From Clostridia bacterium (lineage in GTDB: Bacteria > Bacillota > Clostridia > Oscillospirales > CAG-272): a stretch of DNA of 44,964 nt. Location: positions 1 through 44,964 of the forward strand of contig JAGBTM010000061.1 in the NCBI GenBank assembly GCA_017631325.1, given 5' to 3'. The translations under genes were made by a program, and so were the position numbers. The number at the start of each line of letters is the position of its first letter. Position 1 is the stretch's first letter. The notes below the pieces were generated by a model that did not search any database, was not told where the DNA came from, and was given only the letters and a program-made list of their open reading frames with translations. Below are positions 32,528 to 40,795 of the stretch, in pieces.

Positions 32528-33016
32528 ATGAAAAGGAAGTTAAATTCTCTCTATCTTACCCGAGGGGCTGCCGTAGCGGCCTGCTACATAGCCCTGACCT
32601 ATCTTTCGGCAATGCTCGGTCTGTCGAGCGGTGTTATTCAGCTAAGGATTTCCGAGGCGCTGTGTATACTGCCGATTTTTATGCCTGAGGCAACTCTCGG
32701 ACTTTTTATCGGCTGCATTATCTCAAACCTTATAACAAGCGCTGTGATTTGGGACGTCATATTCGGCAGTCTCGCTACGCTTATAGGAGCTGTTGGCGCT
32801 CTCGCTTTGAAGAGGCTACCACCTCGCTTTATATGGTGCGCAACACTCCCTACGGTAATCGCAAACGCGCTGATAATCCCCCCCGTGCTTATATTCGCCT
32901 ACGGTGTGACGGACGCGTATTGGTTTATAGTCACTACCGTTGGAATAGGTGAAATTCTCTCGGCAACCGTATGCGGTACTGCACTGTATTTTGCGCTTAA
33001 GAGGGTTCGCTTTTGA
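32528..33016 (+). CDS. queT: QueT-family queuosine-precursor ECF transporter S component
   Basis: Membrane S component for uptake of a queuosine precursor (preQ1, preQ0 or queuine depending on member), used with a shared EcfAA'T. 162 residues with five to six hydrophobic segments. The opening RGAAVAACYIALTYLSAMLG, then SSGVIQLRISEALCILPIF and the GEILSATVCGTALYFAL ending match QueT (COG4708). SD AAAGGAG lies seven bases before the ATG at 32528; the frame is open to 32429 through the promoter, which is coincidental. It is a single gene with the stem-loop leader and a strong terminator. Confidence 0.9.
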   Translation: MKRKLNSLYLTRGAAVAACYIALTYLSAMLGLSSGVIQLRISEALCILPIFMPEATLGLFIGCIISNLITSAVIWDVIFGSLATLIGAVGALALKRLPPRFIWCATLPTVIANALIIPPVLIFAYGVTDAYWFIVTTVGIGEILSATVCGTALYFALKRVRF

Positions 33017-33123
33017 GTTTTGCGTACCTACGCTTTTGCTTAGGTTGTCTCGTTTTCGACACTCCAGGACTGTTTTCAGCGCAGAGTACCGTCCTTTGAG
33101 CTGAAAAATTCTCATTTTAATAT

Positions 33124-33168
33124 AAAAAATCGGGTGAACCACGCTTTCCCGATTTTTTGTTTTTTTGG
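33124..33168 (+). terminator. Intrinsic terminator of queT
   Basis: AAAAAATCGGG (33124-33134) pairs with CCCGATTTTTT (33148-33158) around a 13-base loop; a T-rich tail continues to 33167. Confidence 0.88.
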
Positions 33169-33276
33169 TATTTATAAGATAAATATTTTAACATTTCAGT
33201 AATTTCGACCTTACCTGCGTAACCGCCTGTGGTATTATACATATAATGGATAAAAAACAGAGGAGTAAACGAGGAT

Positions 33277-34431
33277 ATGAGAATACATACAGTTCGTGAG
33301 GGAGAGAGGCTGTCCGATATAGCCAAGGAATACGGAATTAACGAGGACATTCTTAGAGTAAACAACGAGATACCCGAGGGGGAGTGTGCCACGGGGGAGG
33401 AGCTTTTGATACTTACCCCGACACGCACCTATACGGTACGGCACGGTGACAGCACCGAGAGGCTTTCCTTGAGGTTTGGCGTGCGCCGTCGCGACCTGCT
33501 CGCTATGAACCCGTGGATTTGCACCGATGGACTTGTTCCCTCTCGCAGAGTTGCGCTCTCATACGGCGACGGTCGACTTGGAATGGCGGCAGCGCACGGA
33601 TTTTTATATAACGGATATACAGCTGACGCACTTATTAGGCGTCTGCCATATCTCACCTACGTCAGCATAGGCTGTGCCGTGTCCGACGGTACCTCGCTTA
33701 AAAGACTGTTCGACCCCAGAGACGCCGTTGGGCTCGTCAGGTCTGCCGACAAGATTCCTTTGCTTCGGATTTTCGATCGCGAGGGGATACGCCGCGGTGG
33801 TGAGAGCGGTGATAAATTCAGTGAAAATATAATAAATGCCGCAATATCGGGTGGATATAAGGGCATCACTCTTTCGGGTAAATTCAGCGAGGAATACCTC
33901 GTTAATCTGAGAGGCAAAATGATAGGCTGCGACCTCATACTCTTTACAGAGGCCGACGAGCATTCACCTCTATATTTTGCCGAATATTCAGACGGAAGTA
34001 TTTTATCCTACGGTGGTGAGAGTTGCGGTGAGTGTGATTTCTATAAGAAATTTTCGACAGATTCAGAAAGCTCGCGCAGCTTTATTGAATTAGAGCCGTT
34101 TGCTTACGCTTCAGGAGAATATATACCTCGCTCCGAGGCAGTCACCCTTGCAAGACGGGGCGGCTACGTCATAAAGCCCGACACAGAGGGCAAATCGCTC
34201 TCGTTTGAGCATAAAAAGAAAGGCAAAATAACCTTTCCCTCGCTGCGCGAGGTTCGGGCTGTTATGGATATTATTCACGAATACGGATATATGGGCATAA
34301 GCTTTGATATTATGCGCTGTCCTTTACCATATCTTATGATGTATAACGCGTGCTTTGGCACCTCTACCTTTACGAGCGTGAGAAGTGCCGACGGCTGCTC
34401 TCAGGCAAAAAATAGGCGCAGCGCCCTCTAG
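33277..34431 (+). CDS. LysM protein with degenerate GH18-like (YaaH-type) domain
   Basis: 384 residues, no signal peptide. Two LysM modules (about 2-46, HTVREGERLSDIAKEYGIN; and 50-95, YTVRHGDSTERLSLRFGV) should bind peptidoglycan glycan chains. The remainder looks like the GH18-type barrel of spore germination proteins YaaH/SleL: a SIGCAV strand, GYKGITLSGKF, and a C-terminal YGYMGISFDIM matching the usual 'yG..Gisyw' end. The active-site strand, normally GvnIDfE, reads GITLSGKF, so the catalytic Glu and preceding Asp are absent: probably a non-hydrolytic binding protein. A spore-coat or cortex location is inferred from the family. Two SD-like runs (GAGGAG, GAGGA) precede the ATG. Confidence 0.75.
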   Translation: MRIHTVREGERLSDIAKEYGINEDILRVNNEIPEGECATGEELLILTPTRTYTVRHGDSTERLSLRFGVRRRDLLAMNPWICTDGLVPSRRVALSYGDGRLGMAAAHGFLYNGYTADALIRRLPYLTYVSIGCAVSDGTSLKRLFDPRDAVGLVRSADKIPLLRIFDREGIRRGGESGDKFSENIINAAISGGYKGITLSGKFSEEYLVNLRGKMIGCDLILFTEADEHSPLYFAEYSDGSILSYGGESCGECDFYKKFSTDSESSRSFIELEPFAYASGEYIPRSEAVTLARRGGYVIKPDTEGKSLSFEHKKKGKITFPSLREVRAVMDIIHEYGYMGISFDIMRCPLPYLMMYNACFGTSTFTSVRSADGCSQAKNRRSAL

Positions 34432-34606
34432 GACACTGCGCCGCTTATAAGTTGGTGTTATTCACTTCGTTTTTGCTATAAAGAACGAATTTGCATCTGC
34501 TATAAAGAACGGATTTGAGATATGCCCTCTTGCCTGAGAATTTTGTCGCATCGCCATCGAGCCGTGTGAAGTGATTAACAAGCCGTGCCGTGCGATGCAT
34601 ATAGAC
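34432..34606. repeat. Short direct repeat after the LysM gene
   Basis: TGCTATAAAGAACGAATTTG at 34474 recurs at 34498 with one change (24-base unit, two copies). The stop region of the LysM gene also contains GGCGCAG/CTGCGCC (34415-34421 with 34436-34442), a stem without a U-tract. Nothing else is recognised in the gap to tatD. Confidence 0.6.
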
Positions 34607-34639
34607 AAAAAGGAATATCCGCTTTTCTTATTCTATTCC
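34607..34639 (-). terminator. Probable terminator of metG-tatD
   Basis: On the minus strand GGAATA, which lies in the last tatD codons, pairs with TATTCC, followed by TTTTT. The stem is only six base pairs and overlaps the stop codon. Confidence 0.5.
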
Positions 34640-35416
34640 GAAAAAGCGCTTTGCGTTGCCCTCGGTGAGGGCGGCGCACTCCTCAGGCGTTATACTGAGG
34701 ATTTCTGCGAGGACACAGTTTGTATATACGAGGTTGCCCGAATGGTTGAGGCTGCCTCTGATGGGATGAGGCGCAAGATAGGGCGAGTCGGTTTCAATGA
34801 GGATATATTCCTTTGGCACGACTGCCGCAACCTCGCGCGGCTTTCTTGCATTTTTAAAGGTAAGAGTGCCCGAAAAGGAAATCATATAGCCGAGGCGGAC
34901 AAGCTCCTGTGCCATCTCACACGAGCCTGAAAAGCTATGAAGCACGCCTCGTACCTTAGGAAATGCACGCAAAACGTCCATTATATCGCCGTGAGCCTCT
35001 CGGTCGTGGATAACCACGGGAATACCAAGGCGCTCTGCAAGGCGCATCTGAGCCTCAAAATACATTCTCTGTTTATCCTTGTCGGTATCGGGATAGTGAT
35101 AGTCGAGGCCTATCTCACCGAGCGCTACGCATTTGTTTTCTTTATCGGTTATGAGCGACTCTATCTCGGCAAGCTCGCTCTCCATATCCGAGAGAAAGCG
35201 TGTGTCCGATGGGTGTATACCTATCGCGGTATACATATTTTTATGTGCCCTTGCCTGCTCCACGGCCGACCTAGAGGTGTCGGGCGAGGTGCCTACGTTT
35301 ACAATATACGACACAGAGGTTGAAAGGAGAGCGCTGATAAGACTATCGGCGCTCTCGCTATATTCCTCGGTGAATCTCTCGTCGTAATAGTGGGCGTGAG
35401 AATCAAAATATTTCAT
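34628..35416 (-). CDS. tatD: TatD-family metal-dependent DNase
   Basis: Amidohydrolase-fold 3'-5' exonuclease acting on DNA, thought to work in DNA repair and turnover. 262 residues. The metal ligands are all present: H7 and H9 (DSHAHY), E101 (GEIGLDYH), H137 (VVIHDRE), H160 (VLHSFSG) and D210 (ETDSPYLAP). The start codon shares one base with the metG stop (TAATG), so translation is coupled. The metG-tatD pair is conserved in Firmicutes (metS-yabD in Bacillus). Confidence 0.95.
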   Translation of the reverse strand: MKYFDSHAHYYDERFTEEYSESADSLISALLSTSVSYIVNVGTSPDTSRSAVEQARAHKNMYTAIGIHPSDTRFLSDMESELAEIESLITDKENKCVALGEIGLDYHYPDTDKDKQRMYFEAQMRLAERLGIPVVIHDREAHGDIMDVLRAFPKVRGVLHSFSGSCEMAQELVRLGYMISFSGTLTFKNARKPREVAAVVPKEYILIETDSPYLAPHPIRGSLNHSGNLVYTNCVLAEILSITPEECAALTEGNAKRFFGIE

Positions 35417-37359
35417 TATCGGATACGGTCTCCGTTCTTTGCCGCGGGGTCAAGGAACACGACCTTTACGTCCTCCTCGCCCGAAGCGAGTATCATACCG
35501 AAGCTGTCAACTCCACAAAGCTTTGCAGGCTTGAGGTTGGTGATAAGAGCTACCTTCTTTCCTACGAGCTGATCGGGGGTGTAATACTTTGCAATACCGG
35601 ACACGACCTGACGCTTCTCGTAGCCGAGGTCAACTTGAAGCTTCAAAAGCTTCTTTGCCTTAGGAACGGGCTCGCACTCAAGAATTTCTGCGACTCGAAG
35701 CTCCACTGCAGAAAAGGCGTCGATGCCTATCTCGGCCTCGTGCTCGGGCTCGGGAGTGGGCTCGTTTGCCTTAAGGGCGCGCTCTGCCTCGGCTCTTGCC
35801 TTCTCCATTTCAAGAAGGAATTTCTTCTCGTCAATTCTTGCAAAGAGCGTGAACGCCTCGCCAAGAGGCTGTCCTACCTCAAGAGCGCCAAAGCCTACGG
35901 TTGAAAAGTCCTTCTTATCGGTACCGAGCTGTGCAAAAATATTCTCTGAGGTTCTAGGTATATAGGGGTTAAGAAGAACAGCGCCTACTCTGATGGTTTC
36001 AAGCAGGTTATAGATAACCGTCGCAAGTCTGTCTCTGTCGGCCTCGTTTTTGGCAAGAGCCCAGGGCATAGTTTCGTCAATGTACTTGTTCGCGCGTCTG
36101 AGCATAGTGAATATCTCGTCAAGAGAATCGGCAACGTGATATTCGCTCATAAGCTTCACCGAGCTTTCTGTAGCGCGAGCTACGGTTGCCTTGAGGTCCT
36201 CGTCTATCTCAGAGGCGAGGGTGGGCGCAGGAACGATACCGTCAAAGTACTTCTTCGTCATAGCGTGAGTACGGCTGACGAGGTTGCCGAGGTTGTTTGC
36301 AAGGTCGTTATTGTATCTTGTGATAACGCTCTCGTAGGTTATCGAGCCGTCAGATGCGTAGGGCATCTCGGAGAGCGCGTAATATCTGACAGCGTCAACG
36401 CCAAAGGTTTCGGCAAGCTCGTCAGCAAATACCACGTTGCCCTTAGACTTGGACATCTTGTCGTTGCCGAAATTAAACCAAGGGTGGCCAAAGACCTTCT
36501 TCGGTAAAGGAAGCTCAAGCGCCATAAGGAAGATAGGCCAATAAATCGTATGGAAGCGAAGAATATCCTTGCCTATGATATGCACGTCTGCGGGCCAATA
36601 CTTCTTGAATTTTTCGGACTGCTCCTCAAAGGACTTGTCGGGGTCGTAGCCGAGGGCGGTGATGTAGTTTGTAAGAGCGTCGAGCCATACGTATACTACG
36701 TGCTTGTCGTCAAAGTCTACGGGAATACCCCACTTGAACGAGGTTCTCGATACACAAAGGTCCTGAAGTCCCGCCTTGAGGAAATTGTTTACCATCTCCT
36801 TCTTGCGACTCTCGGGCTCGATGAACTCGGGGTGGTCCTCTATGTGCTTCATAAGGCGGTCGGCGTACTTTGACATTCTGAAGAAATACGCCTCTTCTCT
36901 GGCTTGGGAGACCTCTCTGCCACAGTCGGGACACTTGCCGTCAGCGGCCTGAGTAGCCGTGAAGAAGGACTCGCAGGGGGTACAGTACCAGCCCTCGTAA
37001 AATCCCTTGTAAATATCGCCCTTGTCATAGAATTTCTTAAATATTTTCTTCACCGCGTCGGTGTGATAAGTGTCGGTGGTACGGATAAAATGGTCGTAGC
37101 TCGTACCCATAAGATCCCATATCTTTTTAATCTCGCCGGCTACACCGTCAACGTACTGCTGAGGCGAAACGCCCGCCTCGTTTGCGAGGGTTTCTATCTT
37201 CTGTCCGTGCTCGTCGGTGCCTGTGCAAAAGAACACGTCACGTCCCATGCTGCGCTGAAATCTCGCAAACGCGTCGGACATGATGATTTCGTAGGTGTTG
37301 CCAAAATGAGGCTTGCGCGATGCGTAGGCTATCGCCGTGGTGAGATAAAACTTTTCCAT
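35416..37359 (-). CDS. metG: Methionyl-tRNA synthetase
   Basis: Charges tRNA(Met) for initiation and elongation. 647 residues: class I catalytic core with the HIGH-type motif as PHFGN (17-21), a four-Cys zinc knuckle (CTPC...CPDC, about 125-148), KMSKS in NDKMSKSKGN (about 298-302) and an anticodon-binding helical domain. A C-terminal Trbp111-like OB-fold (about 545-647, VELRVAEILECEPVPKAKKL) binds tRNA and gives dimers. AAGGAG lies seven bases before the ATG. The promoter at 37418 gives a leader of about 50 bases, without room for a T-box or SAM riboswitch. Confidence 0.97.
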   Translation of the reverse strand: MEKFYLTTAIAYASRKPHFGNTYEIIMSDAFARFQRSMGRDVFFCTGTDEHGQKIETLANEAGVSPQQYVDGVAGEIKKIWDLMGTSYDHFIRTTDTYHTDAVKKIFKKFYDKGDIYKGFYEGWYCTPCESFFTATQAADGKCPDCGREVSQAREEAYFFRMSKYADRLMKHIEDHPEFIEPESRKKEMVNNFLKAGLQDLCVSRTSFKWGIPVDFDDKHVVYVWLDALTNYITALGYDPDKSFEEQSEKFKKYWPADVHIIGKDILRFHTIYWPIFLMALELPLPKKVFGHPWFNFGNDKMSKSKGNVVFADELAETFGVDAVRYYALSEMPYASDGSITYESVITRYNNDLANNLGNLVSRTHAMTKKYFDGIVPAPTLASEIDEDLKATVARATESSVKLMSEYHVADSLDEIFTMLRRANKYIDETMPWALAKNEADRDRLATVIYNLLETIRVGAVLLNPYIPRTSENIFAQLGTDKKDFSTVGFGALEVGQPLGEAFTLFARIDEKKFLLEMEKARAEAERALKANEPTPEPEHEAEIGIDAFSAVELRVAEILECEPVPKAKKLLKLQVDLGYEKRQVVSGIAKYYTPDQLVGKKVALITNLKPAKLCGVDSFGMILASGEEDVKVVFLDPAAKNGDRIR

Positions 37360-37417
37360 ATCATACTCCTTGATTTATGCAGGGCTAATGGAACCCGCAT
37401 ATTTTTCCTATTTTAAT

Positions 37418-37446
37418 ATTTTAGCACAAGTGTGCGCAAAATACAA
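37418..37446 (-). promoter_or_regulatory. SigA-type promoter for metG-tatD
   Basis: Minus strand TTGTAT, 17 bases ending TTGTGC, TAAAAT (extended -10). Confidence 0.8.
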
Positions 37447-37505
37447 GAGATTTCAAAAATATTTCGGATAAAGAGCAGCTTTTTATCTTAATATTGCGCT
37501 TTTTG

Positions 37506-37535
37506 TTGACACGGAGTGCGCTTGTATGCTATAAT
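37506..37535 (+). promoter_or_regulatory. Strong promoter for the GH78 gene
   Basis: TTGACA, 18 bases ending TATGC, TATAAT: perfect hexamers with an extended -10. Such a strong promoter on a sugar-degradation gene suggests control by a repressor; the operator candidates lie directly downstream. Confidence 0.85.
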
Positions 37536-37568
37536 TTTTATGTTACATATTTTTATGTTACATATTTT
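37536..37568 (+). promoter_or_regulatory. Tandem ATGT-T-ACAT operator-like sites
   Basis: Two identical 9-base inverted repeats, ATGTTACAT at 37540-37548 and 37555-37563, lie in a 15-bp direct repeat (TTTTTATGTTACATA) that starts at the transcript start. The position right after a consensus promoter is typical of a roadblock or occlusion operator. The regulator is unknown. Confidence 0.5.
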
Positions 37569-37607
37569 TATTTCAAACTTACTTCTGAGTTAGTGGAGGA
37601 TTTTCCA

Positions 37608-39647
37608 ATGTGCGCATTTCACAAGCAAACAAAATTCATAACTACGCCCGAATTCGCAAAAATCAAGCATTTGAATATATACCATCTTGAAGACGAGGAC
37701 ACGGGATATTCTCACCCCGAGCATCTGAGAAATATACACCTGAAGCTCAGACGCAAGTTCACGTTAAAAAATGCAATAAAGGGATATAAATTACGCTTCT
37801 CTGCCGCCGACTACGCCAAGGTGTATATAAACGGCAAAAAGGTCGGTCAAGGCCCCTGTATGGGATACGATTTCTGCTACTATTTTAACGAGTACTCCTT
37901 AGACGGCTTTCTGTGCGAGGGAGAAAACCTCATTGAAGCCGAGGTGTACTACCAAGGACTTATAAGTCACGCTTCTATGAGCGGTGCTCTGAAATTCGGA
38001 TTTATCGGTGAAATCGTTGACGCCGACAACGAGTGTATTCTCTCTACCGACCAGACGTGGGAATATACTGTCGAAAAGTGCTTCTCCGTGCAATCCGTGA
38101 TACGCGGTTACGACACGCAATATATAGAAAACTACGACGCGAGGATAAAGGACGGAGATTACAGCCCCGTAGCGACAAGAGATATGGGCTATACCTTTTC
38201 GGATAAGCCTACGAAGAACCTTGAGGAATACGAGCTTACTCCCGTTAGCTGCGAGGTGCTTGAAAACGGTGCTCTGTTCTACGATTTCGGCAAGGAAATC
38301 ACGGCAACGCTCAAGCTCAAGGCAAAGGGCCGCTCGGGCAGCGTTATTAGAATCCTTCAGGGCGAGGAGCTTGACGATAGCGAATACAGAGTAAGATATA
38401 AAATGAGATGCAACTGCGTATACGAGGAATTTTTTACGCTAGACGATGGTGTATCCTGCCTGCGTGAATTTGACTACAAGGGCTTCAGATACGTAACTCT
38501 CGTGCCAGATAAGGACGTCGAAATCCTTAATTTTGCGGCTTCTGTCAGACACTACCCCATGAGCGACGACGCTTGCATTTTTGAAACCGATAGCGAAAAA
38601 CTCAAGGCAATCTTTGAGATGTGCAAAAACGGCGTAAAATGCTGCTCGCAGGAGATATACGTTGACTGTCCGCAAAGAGAAAAGGGACAGTATGCGGGAG
38701 ATATGACGGTTACCTCACTGTCACAAATATATCTTTCGGGAGATTTAAGCCTTTTCAAAAAAGCTCTTGATAACCAGCTTCAGTCCGCATTTATATGCCC
38801 GGGAATTATGGCTGTTACTCCAAGCGCGGCTATGCAGGAGATTGCAGATTATTCGCTTCAGCTACCTATTCTCGCCATAAGGTACTACGAATTTACGGGT
38901 GACAGGGACTACCTTAAAAATTGTCTTGACGTGTGTCTTGGACTTCTTGACTACTTCGGTAAGTACGATAGGGGCGACGGTCTTATTGAGAACGTTAAGG
39001 GTAAATGGAATATCGTTGACTGGCCCGACAATATGCGTGACGGATATGATTTTTCCTTAACGAAGCCCGTTCAAGACGGCACTCACAACGTAATAAACGC
39101 CTTTTATATAGGAGCTACTCTTTTGGTTGAGAAAATGCAGGACATACTGTCTGTAAAGCACGAAAATAAGAGCAAAGCTCTTATCGAAGCCTTTAACCGC
39201 GAGTTTCTCAACACCGAAACGGGAATATATAAGGATACCAAAGAGAGTTCGCACTGTGCTCTGCACTCCTCTGTGCTTCCTCTTTTCTTCGGCTTTGCGC
39301 CCGAGAGCTCCGTAGATAAAATTTGTGATTTCATAATGGAAAAGAGACTTTCGTGCGGTGTGTATATATCGTTCTTTATGCTCAAAGCTCTGTGCCGCGT
39401 AGGTCGCGTGCACGACGCCTATTCCTTGATTATTTCCGAGGACGAGTGCTCTTGGTACAATATGGTTCGCGAGGGCGCGACCTCCTGCTTTGAGGCGTGG
39501 GGCAAGGACAAAAAGCAAAACACGAGCCTTTGTCACGCGTGGGCAAGCGCACCCGTATCGCTACTGATAGAAAACGTTATTCCCGAATATCCCGAAATAG
39601 CTACTGTGAAAACCAAAATTTGTAAAAAGCACCGCATTTTGATATGA
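37608..39647 (+). CDS. GH78 alpha-L-rhamnosidase, probably cytoplasmic
   Basis: Releases terminal alpha-L-rhamnose from glycosides or pectin-type oligosaccharides. 679 residues without a signal peptide. N-terminal beta-sandwich domains (KLRRKF...YAKVYINGKKVGQGP; about 20-230) precede an (alpha/alpha)6 barrel. Catalytic residues are conserved at the right spacing: DCPQRE (D353, E358) and GD at D365, with GATSCFEAW giving the base-side Glu E629. The WTGD-type block reads YAGDM. The ATG at 37608 has GGAGG eight bases upstream. It is alone in its transcript, and no rhamnose catabolic genes or transporter lie nearby. An accessory carbohydrate gene among core genes. Confidence 0.9.
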   Translation: MCAFHKQTKFITTPEFAKIKHLNIYHLEDEDTGYSHPEHLRNIHLKLRRKFTLKNAIKGYKLRFSAADYAKVYINGKKVGQGPCMGYDFCYYFNEYSLDGFLCEGENLIEAEVYYQGLISHASMSGALKFGFIGEIVDADNECILSTDQTWEYTVEKCFSVQSVIRGYDTQYIENYDARIKDGDYSPVATRDMGYTFSDKPTKNLEEYELTPVSCEVLENGALFYDFGKEITATLKLKAKGRSGSVIRILQGEELDDSEYRVRYKMRCNCVYEEFFTLDDGVSCLREFDYKGFRYVTLVPDKDVEILNFAASVRHYPMSDDACIFETDSEKLKAIFEMCKNGVKCCSQEIYVDCPQREKGQYAGDMTVTSLSQIYLSGDLSLFKKALDNQLQSAFICPGIMAVTPSAAMQEIADYSLQLPILAIRYYEFTGDRDYLKNCLDVCLGLLDYFGKYDRGDGLIENVKGKWNIVDWPDNMRDGYDFSLTKPVQDGTHNVINAFYIGATLLVEKMQDILSVKHENKSKALIEAFNREFLNTETGIYKDTKESSHCALHSSVLPLFFGFAPESSVDKICDFIMEKRLSCGVYISFFMLKALCRVGRVHDAYSLIISEDECSWYNMVREGATSCFEAWGKDKKQNTSLCHAWASAPVSLLIENVIPEYPEIATVKTKICKKHRILI

Positions 39648-39657
39648 TATACTCTGC

Positions 39658-39686
39658 TTGACTTTTTGCGGAATAAGTGTTAAAAT
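39658..39686 (+). promoter_or_regulatory. SigA-type promoter for holB-ricT
   Basis: TTGACT, 17 bases, TAAAAT, starting 10 bases after the GH78 stop. The leader is about 25 bases. Confidence 0.85.
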
Positions 39687-39717
39687 ATTATGCGAACTAT
39701 TGAGAAAGGCGCACGGC

Positions 39718-40752
39718 ATGAGAGAATACTTTACACGGCTTGTCGGAAACGACGAAACCAAAAACAGAATAGGCTCTCTTATTGATGCAGGGCGCATGCC
39801 ACACGCTTTCTTGATAAGCGGAGCCTCGGGCTCGGGCAAAATGACGCTTGCCACCGAGATAGCCGCCTCTCTAAACTGCGAGAGAAGGGGCGAGAGTAAT
39901 TCCCCGCTGCCCTGTGGAAAATGTGACGCGTGCAGAAGGATTTACGAGTCGAACTTCACCGACGTCAAGGTTTTGAGAAAGCCGACCGACCGCGCTACGA
40001 TAGGCGTTGAACCTATAAAGCTGCTGCGCGAGGATATGTTCTTATCCGCTACCGAGTCTGACTACAAAATTTACATTATAGACGATGCTGAGCTTATGAC
40101 ACCCGAGGCACAGAATGCGCTTCTTAAGGTACTCGAGGAGCCTCCGACCGAGATAGTTATAATGCTCCTTACCGCAACCCCCGATAAAATTCTGACTACC
40201 ATAAAGAGCCGCGTTCAGCATATAAGCACTACTCTGTTTACCGACGCTGAGCTTGAAGAACACCTATGCGCAAGAAGCGACAGCGCACGAATGCTGAAGA
40301 ATACCTCACCTGACAAGCTCAGGGCGATAGTAATGAGCTCGGGTGGAAGACTCGGCGAGGCCGAGGCGCTTATGGATAGAAAGCGTGCGGCCGTGTGTGA
40401 GAGCGAGCGCGAGGACGTTTTACGGATAGTACGCTCAGTGCGACACGGCAGTGGCTATGGCGAAACCTACTCCGCTATGAGCGTTCTTCCCACAAAGCGA
40501 GCCGAGCTTAGCCGTATGCTTGAGCTTTTGCTATCGGCTCTGAGAGACCTTGTAACGCTCAGGCATTCACCCGAGGCAAGACTTCTTTTCTTCACTTCGC
40601 GTGAGGAATGCATATCGCTCTCAGACAGCATTGGCTGGCGACGTCTTTACGAGATTTACGATGCAGTATGCAAGGCGTACGAATACTGCTCGATGAATGC
40701 AAACGTATCAAATCTCGTTGCAAATTTAACAGCCCAAATAAGACCTGTGTGA
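39718..40752 (+). CDS. holB: DNA polymerase III delta' subunit
   Basis: Clamp-loader subunit that opens the sliding clamp with the tau/gamma and delta subunits. 344 residues. N-terminal AAA+ domain with GASGSGKMT, where the Thr/Ser of the Walker A is replaced by Met; delta' does not need ATP binding, so this is expected. A four-Cys zinc module (C...CGKCDACRR) follows, then IDDAELMTPEAQNALLKVLEEPP and the sensor-1-like TATPDKILTTIKSR. The ATG at 39718 has GAAAGG ten bases upstream. It leads holB-ricT, as in Bacillus holB-yaaT. Confidence 0.93.
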   Translation: MREYFTRLVGNDETKNRIGSLIDAGRMPHAFLISGASGSGKMTLATEIAASLNCERRGESNSPLPCGKCDACRRIYESNFTDVKVLRKPTDRATIGVEPIKLLREDMFLSATESDYKIYIIDDAELMTPEAQNALLKVLEEPPTEIVIMLLTATPDKILTTIKSRVQHISTTLFTDAELEEHLCARSDSARMLKNTSPDKLRAIVMSSGGRLGEAEALMDRKRAAVCESEREDVLRIVRSVRHGSGYGETYSAMSVLPTKRAELSRMLELLLSALRDLVTLRHSPEARLLFFTSREECISLSDSIGWRRLYEIYDAVCKAYEYCSMNANVSNLVANLTAQIRPV

Positions 40753-40795
40753 TTTTGACGTTTGGTGCAAAATCAAAGAAAGGATGATATAAAAC

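Noticed and set aside
35416-37446. T-box or SAM riboswitch ahead of metG
   Set aside because: The leader from the promoter at 37418 is only about 50 bases and has no matching stems.
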